8,429 bases of DNA. It comes from Lysobacteraceae bacterium. GTDB lineage: Bacteria > Pseudomonadota > Gammaproteobacteria > Xanthomonadales > Wenzhouxiangellaceae. The notes beneath the pieces are model-generated. The model was not told the DNA's origin, ran no database searches, and saw nothing but the letters and a program-made list of their open reading frames with translations. The position numbers were made by a program, and so were the translations under genes. Shown here in pieces: positions 6,159-8,429 of this stretch. The stretch spans positions 1 through 8,429 of the forward strand of contig JAIVHD010000024.1 in NCBI GenBank assembly GCA_020201235.1, written 5' to 3'. The stretch's first letter is position 1. Each line of letters begins with the position of its first letter.

Positions 6159-7081
6159 CGCGCCGGATCATCAAGAATTCCGCCGCCTCGATCAGACAAC
6201 GGCTGCTCGATCACGCCCGGCAGCATGGCGATGATTACCAGCGAATCCTTACGCGCTATGCCATCGAACGCTTGTTGTTTCGGCTCAGCCGAACGGAAGC
6301 TGCTGAAGGTTACGTGCTCAAGGGCGCGATGTTGTTTGTGACCTGGCCCGAGCACGTTTTCCGACCCACCGGCGACCTCGACCTGCTTGGCCAAGGTGAC
6401 TCGGATCGGGCGGCCATTTCCGACGTTTTTCGCACCATCTGCCAGGTCGAGGCGCCCGAAGACGGGATCATCTTCGAGCCGGCCAGCCTGAAAGTCGCAA
6501 CAATGCGCGAGATCGACAAGTACCCGGGTATTCGCTTGAGCCTGAACGGCGAGCTGGCCAAAGCGATCATTCGAGTCCAGGTGGATATTGGCTTTGGCGA
6601 CCATGTCTACCCACGACCGCAGCGCCAGATTTTCCCGAGTCTGTTGCCGGATATGCCAGCGGCAAAAATCCTGATGTACCCGCGCGAGACCGTGCTGGCC
6701 GAGAAATTCGAGGCCATGATTCGCTTTGGAGAGGCCAACGGAAGGGTCAGGGATTTCTACGATATGTGGGTCATGATCCGCACGTTCGCATTCGATCTGT
6801 CCAATGTGGTTGAGGCGGTCGGAGGAACGCTGCGACGCCGCGGGACCATGTTTCCGACTGAAATCCCGCTGGGTCTTAATGAGAGGTTCGCACGGACCGC
6901 TGAGGAGCGGGGGCTTTGGAGCGGTTTTCTGCGCCGGAATCCGCCGAGTCTTCAACCACCACCATTCGCGGAATTGCAACAGGAGCTACGCCATTTTTTC
7001 GGCCCCGTCGTCGCTGCCCTCACGCGCCCGGAAAGTGCCAGGCTTGGATGGGATCCGCATAGCGGCACTTGGAGCTACTAA
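6155..7081 (+). CDS. abiEii: AbiEii-type nucleotidyltransferase toxin (type IV toxin-antitoxin)
   Basis: A 308-residue protein of the AbiEii/DUF1814 group in the DNA polymerase beta-like nucleotidyltransferase superfamily. AbiEii-type enzymes cause reversible growth arrest and abortive infection; related MenT toxins modify tRNA. All four motifs are visible: 'LKGAMLF' (55-61; classical GG/GS turn reads GA), 'RPTGDLDLLG' with D74 and D76 as metal ligands, 'VQVDIGFGD' with D144, and 'PRETVLAEKFEAMI' (176-189, E183/K184) followed by 'GRVRDFYDMW' (R199, D200, D203). The toxin therefore looks active. ATG 6155 overlaps the antitoxin stop (ATGA). AAGG (6144-6147) sits 7 bases upstream, supporting it over the TTG at 6137. 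The last two coding bases of the tail, and the TAA itself, lie in the fold-back repeat starting at 7076, so the native C-terminus may have been altered. Confidence 0.9.
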   Translation: MTRRIIKNSAASIRQRLLDHARQHGDDYQRILTRYAIERLLFRLSRTEAAEGYVLKGAMLFVTWPEHVFRPTGDLDLLGQGDSDRAAISDVFRTICQVEAPEDGIIFEPASLKVATMREIDKYPGIRLSLNGELAKAIIRVQVDIGFGDHVYPRPQRQIFPSLLPDMPAAKILMYPRETVLAEKFEAMIRFGEANGRVRDFYDMWVMIRTFAFDLSNVVEAVGGTLRRRGTMFPTEIPLGLNERFARTAEERGLWSGFLRRNPPSLQPPPFAELQQELRHFFGPVVAALTRPESARLGWDPHSGTWSY

Positions 7082-7245
7082 TGCAATCAGAAGTATTGCC
7101 ACATTCAGGGCTCCGGACGGATTCGCCTGCAAGGCAAGGTGGCGAAGGCATAGTCGTTCTACGTCGAGTCACCTTAACGCCGCAGGCGGATTCGTCCGGA
7201 GCCCCCGACAAGCTGAATGAGGCAATACTTCTGATTGCATTAGTA
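7076..7245. repeat. Long imperfect fold-back (inverted) repeat, MITE-like, flanked by TA
   Basis: This 170-bp stretch folds back on itself. The outer arms 7076-7108 and 7213-7245 are complementary at 32 of 33 positions (mismatch 7101/7220). The middle stems 7109-7119/7193-7203 are fully complementary. Stems 7120-7130/7182-7192 pair with two G-T wobbles. An inner stem, AAGGTG (7136-7141) with CACCTT (7170-7175), closes the apex. The main asymmetry is a 9-base bulge on the right arm (7204-7212). The ends read TA-CTAATGC and GCATTAG-TA, as expected for a non-autonomous element of a TA-targeting family such as IS630/Tc1, but there is no transposase and no proof of transposition. Alternatives are a strong terminator, a structured RNA, or a recombination site. 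No other copy is visible in the window. Confidence 0.75.
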
Positions 7246-7248
7246 AGT

Positions 7249-7252
7249 GGAG
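7249..7252 (+). promoter_or_regulatory. Ribosome binding site fixing the sulfotransferase start
   Basis: GGAG lies 9 bases before ATG 7262 and just outside the fold-back repeat. It supports ATG 7262 over the GTG at 7247, which would begin within the ribosome binding site itself. Confidence 0.6.
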
Positions 7253-7261
7253 CGCAAGATT

Positions 7262-8023
7262 ATGAGGACGGGAATTACCAGCAGCGCTCATCCGCTCCGC
7301 ATTGCGATGTGGTCCGGGCCGCGCAACATTTCCACAGCCATGATGCGGGCGTTCGAGAACCGGCCGCACTGTTTCGTTTCCGACGAACCGCTGTACGGTG
7401 CCTGGCTGGAAATGACTGGCGAAGACCACCCGATGCGCGACGAGATCATTCGTGAAATGGAGACCGACTGGCGCAAGGTCACCGGGATGCTGACCGGGCC
7501 GGTGCCGGAAAGTCGGCCGATCTGGTACCAGAAGCACATGACCCACCATTTGCTGCCGGAAATGCTGCAGCGCGACTGGCTCTCGAAGCTCAGCCACGTC
7601 TTCCTCATCCGCGACCCGACCGCGGTGGTCGCTTCGTACCTGAAAAAGCGCGATACGGTGAGCGCCGAAGACATCGGCGTGCCGCAGCAGTGGGCGCTGT
7701 ACCGCTTCGCGACCGGGGAATTGGGTCAGGACCCGCCAGTGATCGATTCGGGCGAGTTTCTGGGCAACCCCGAAGCGCATCTGCGCGCGCTGTGCGCGTA
7801 TCTGGGAATCGACTTCATGCCGCAGATGCTCGCCTGGCCGCCCGGCCCGCGCGAGACCGACGGCCCGTGGGCGCCGCACTGGTATCAGCGCGTATGGGAA
7901 TCGACCGGCTTCGGCCCGCCGCCGGCGCAAGCGCCGCACTTGACGGGCCGCGCGCGCGATGTCGCGTCGTGTTGCGGGCCGGTTTACGAGAAGCTGCGCG
8001 AACGCCGGTTACAACCCGATTGA
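7262..8023 (+). CDS. Sulfotransferase-like family protein, intact copy
   Basis: A 253-residue protein of the sulfotransferase/P-loop superfamily, probably cytosolic, with no signal peptide or membrane segment. Residues 15-34 ('AMWSGPRNISTAMMRAFENR') form the N-terminal phosphosulfate-binding loop region. 'HVFLIRDPTAVVASYLKKR' (112-130) matches the conserved 3'-phosphate-binding block (R117, D118, S125). Members of this branch typically neighbour a class IV aminotransferase; as I recall, the two are fused in Arabidopsis BCAT-like proteins. The partner here is probably the gene cut by the left edge, now about 6.6 kb away. Substrate and true activity are unknown. The start is ATG 7262. Its promoter is unclear: the fold-back repeat directly upstream could block read-through from abiE. 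It converges on the gene ending at 8030, with 6 bases between. Confidence 0.85.
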   Translation: MRTGITSSAHPLRIAMWSGPRNISTAMMRAFENRPHCFVSDEPLYGAWLEMTGEDHPMRDEIIREMETDWRKVTGMLTGPVPESRPIWYQKHMTHHLLPEMLQRDWLSKLSHVFLIRDPTAVVASYLKKRDTVSAEDIGVPQQWALYRFATGELGQDPPVIDSGEFLGNPEAHLRALCAYLGIDFMPQMLAWPPGPRETDGPWAPHWYQRVWESTGFGPPPAQAPHLTGRARDVASCCGPVYEKLRERRLQPD

Positions 8024-8029
8024 CGCTGC

Positions 8030-8429
8030 TCAGGGCGTGCAGTTTTCAAAACCGTCGACGCTGACCAGACCCGGCACGATCTCGACCGACGCCTGATCTT
8101 CGTTGTTGCCAACGATGGGATCGCCGGTAGTCGCCACCACGCTTGTCGTCATCTGCAGCACCTGCGCCCCCACGTTCGGCGCCTGGATCTCGATCCCGAT
8201 CTGGATGCCCGTGCCGGCGCTGATCGTGCCCAGGTCGCAATCCACCGCCGGGCCGGTGTCGGCGCAGTCCGGTGACGAGATCGAATTGACCGCGGCGCCC
8301 GGGATGGGCACATGCGATGCCGCGACTCCGGACGCGTCGTCCGGGCCGTTATTCGTGATGACGAAGCTGTACGCGTACGGCTCGTCCGGGGCCGCCCGGG
8401 GCACGCATTGCAGGCTCGAGGCTTCGAGG
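8030..8429 (-). CDS. C-terminal part of a DUF11-like secreted/surface repeat protein, cut by window edge
   Basis: The minus-strand frame is open through the right edge, so only the last roughly 132 residues are seen; the GTG at 8404 is an internal codon. The visible part matches a DUF11-type immunoglobulin-like repeat: 'YSFVITNNGPDDASGV', then 'VDCDLGTISAGTGIQIGIEIQAP', then 'TTSVVATTGDPIVGNNEDQASVEI'. Such domains occur in tandem in exported beta-rich proteins. Two cysteines in 'DCADTGPAVDCDLG' may form a disulfide. The protein ends 'VSVDGFENCTP', close to the 'DGFE'-type ends I recall from Xanthomonadales-like exoproteins. Function is unknown; the export signal would lie outside the window. 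Confidence 0.75.
   Translation of the reverse strand, partial: LEASSLQCVPRAAPDEPYAYSFVITNNGPDDASGVAASHVPIPGAAVNSISSPDCADTGPAVDCDLGTISAGTGIQIGIEIQAPNVGAQVLQMTTSVVATTGDPIVGNNEDQASVEIVPGLVSVDGFENCTP

Noticed and set aside
6017..6979. 320-residue minus-strand frame opposite abiEii
   Set aside because: abiEii shows all four nucleotidyltransferase motifs on the plus strand; the antisense frame has no family features.
7076..7245. Integron attC site
   Set aside because: There is no RYYYAAC/GTTRRRY pair at the ends, the arms are too perfectly paired, and no integrase or second attC is visible.
7071..7253. GGAGC as a clean target-site duplication of the fold-back element
   Set aside because: The right copy is separated from the repeat end by AGT, so the duplication is not exact; kept only as a speculative finding about gene order.
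7169..7939. 256-residue minus-strand frame opposite the sulfotransferase
   Set aside because: Shadow of the sulfotransferase, starting within the fold-back repeat; no domain.
8024..8029. Bidirectional terminator between the convergent genes
   Set aside because: Only 6 bases separate the stops, and no stem with a T-run is visible nearby.

Overview
The window looks like a GC-rich proteobacterial chromosome, most likely gammaproteobacterial. The tentative pointer is the partial secreted DUF11-type protein at the right edge: its C-terminus carries a 'DGFE' motif that I associate with Xanthomonadales/Wenzhouxiangella-like exoproteins. No rRNA, tRNA, CRISPR array, integrase or transposase gene is visible. 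Coding density is very high. The only AT-rich stretch is the divergent promoter region near 5455-5560.

Layout. (1) 1-599: C-terminal part of a class IV (branched-chain-like) PLP aminotransferase. (2) 631-1280: a VapBC-type toxin-antitoxin pair (RHH antitoxin, PIN toxin) with a 4-base overlap. (3) 1273-1401: a broken 5' fragment of a sulfotransferase-like gene. It is homologous but not identical to the intact copy at 7262-8023. (4) 1398-5459, minus strand: a 1353-residue protein with an N-terminal XRE helix-turn-helix, a PD-(D/E)XK-like region, a STAND-like segment without a Walker A motif, and a long helical C-terminal half. (5) 5559-7081, plus strand and divergent from it: an AbiEi/AbiEii (type IV toxin-antitoxin, abortive infection) operon. 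(6) 7076-7245: a long imperfect fold-back repeat that supplies the abiEii stop codon. (7) 7262-8023: intact sulfotransferase. (8) 8030-8429, minus strand: the C-terminus of a DUF11-like secreted protein that runs off the window.

Interpretation. The flanking genes (class IV aminotransferase and sulfotransferase-like protein) are a recognisable pair; as I recall, the two domains are even fused in plant BCAT-like proteins. About 6.6 kb of accessory DNA now separates them: a vapBC module, a sulfotransferase stump, and a cassette made of the large XRE protein diverging from abiE. This is a small defence or stabilisation island in a housekeeping operon. The stump on the left, with the intact copy and fold-back repeat on the right, mark its likely boundaries.

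The large XRE protein is the best candidate for an undescribed defence factor. It resembles Avs-like architecture (nuclease, STAND, repeats) but carries its own HTH and appears to lack a P-loop. A perfect 7-bp inverted repeat sits over its start codon and predicted -10 box, which suggests autorepression. The abiE promoter is about 40 bp away.
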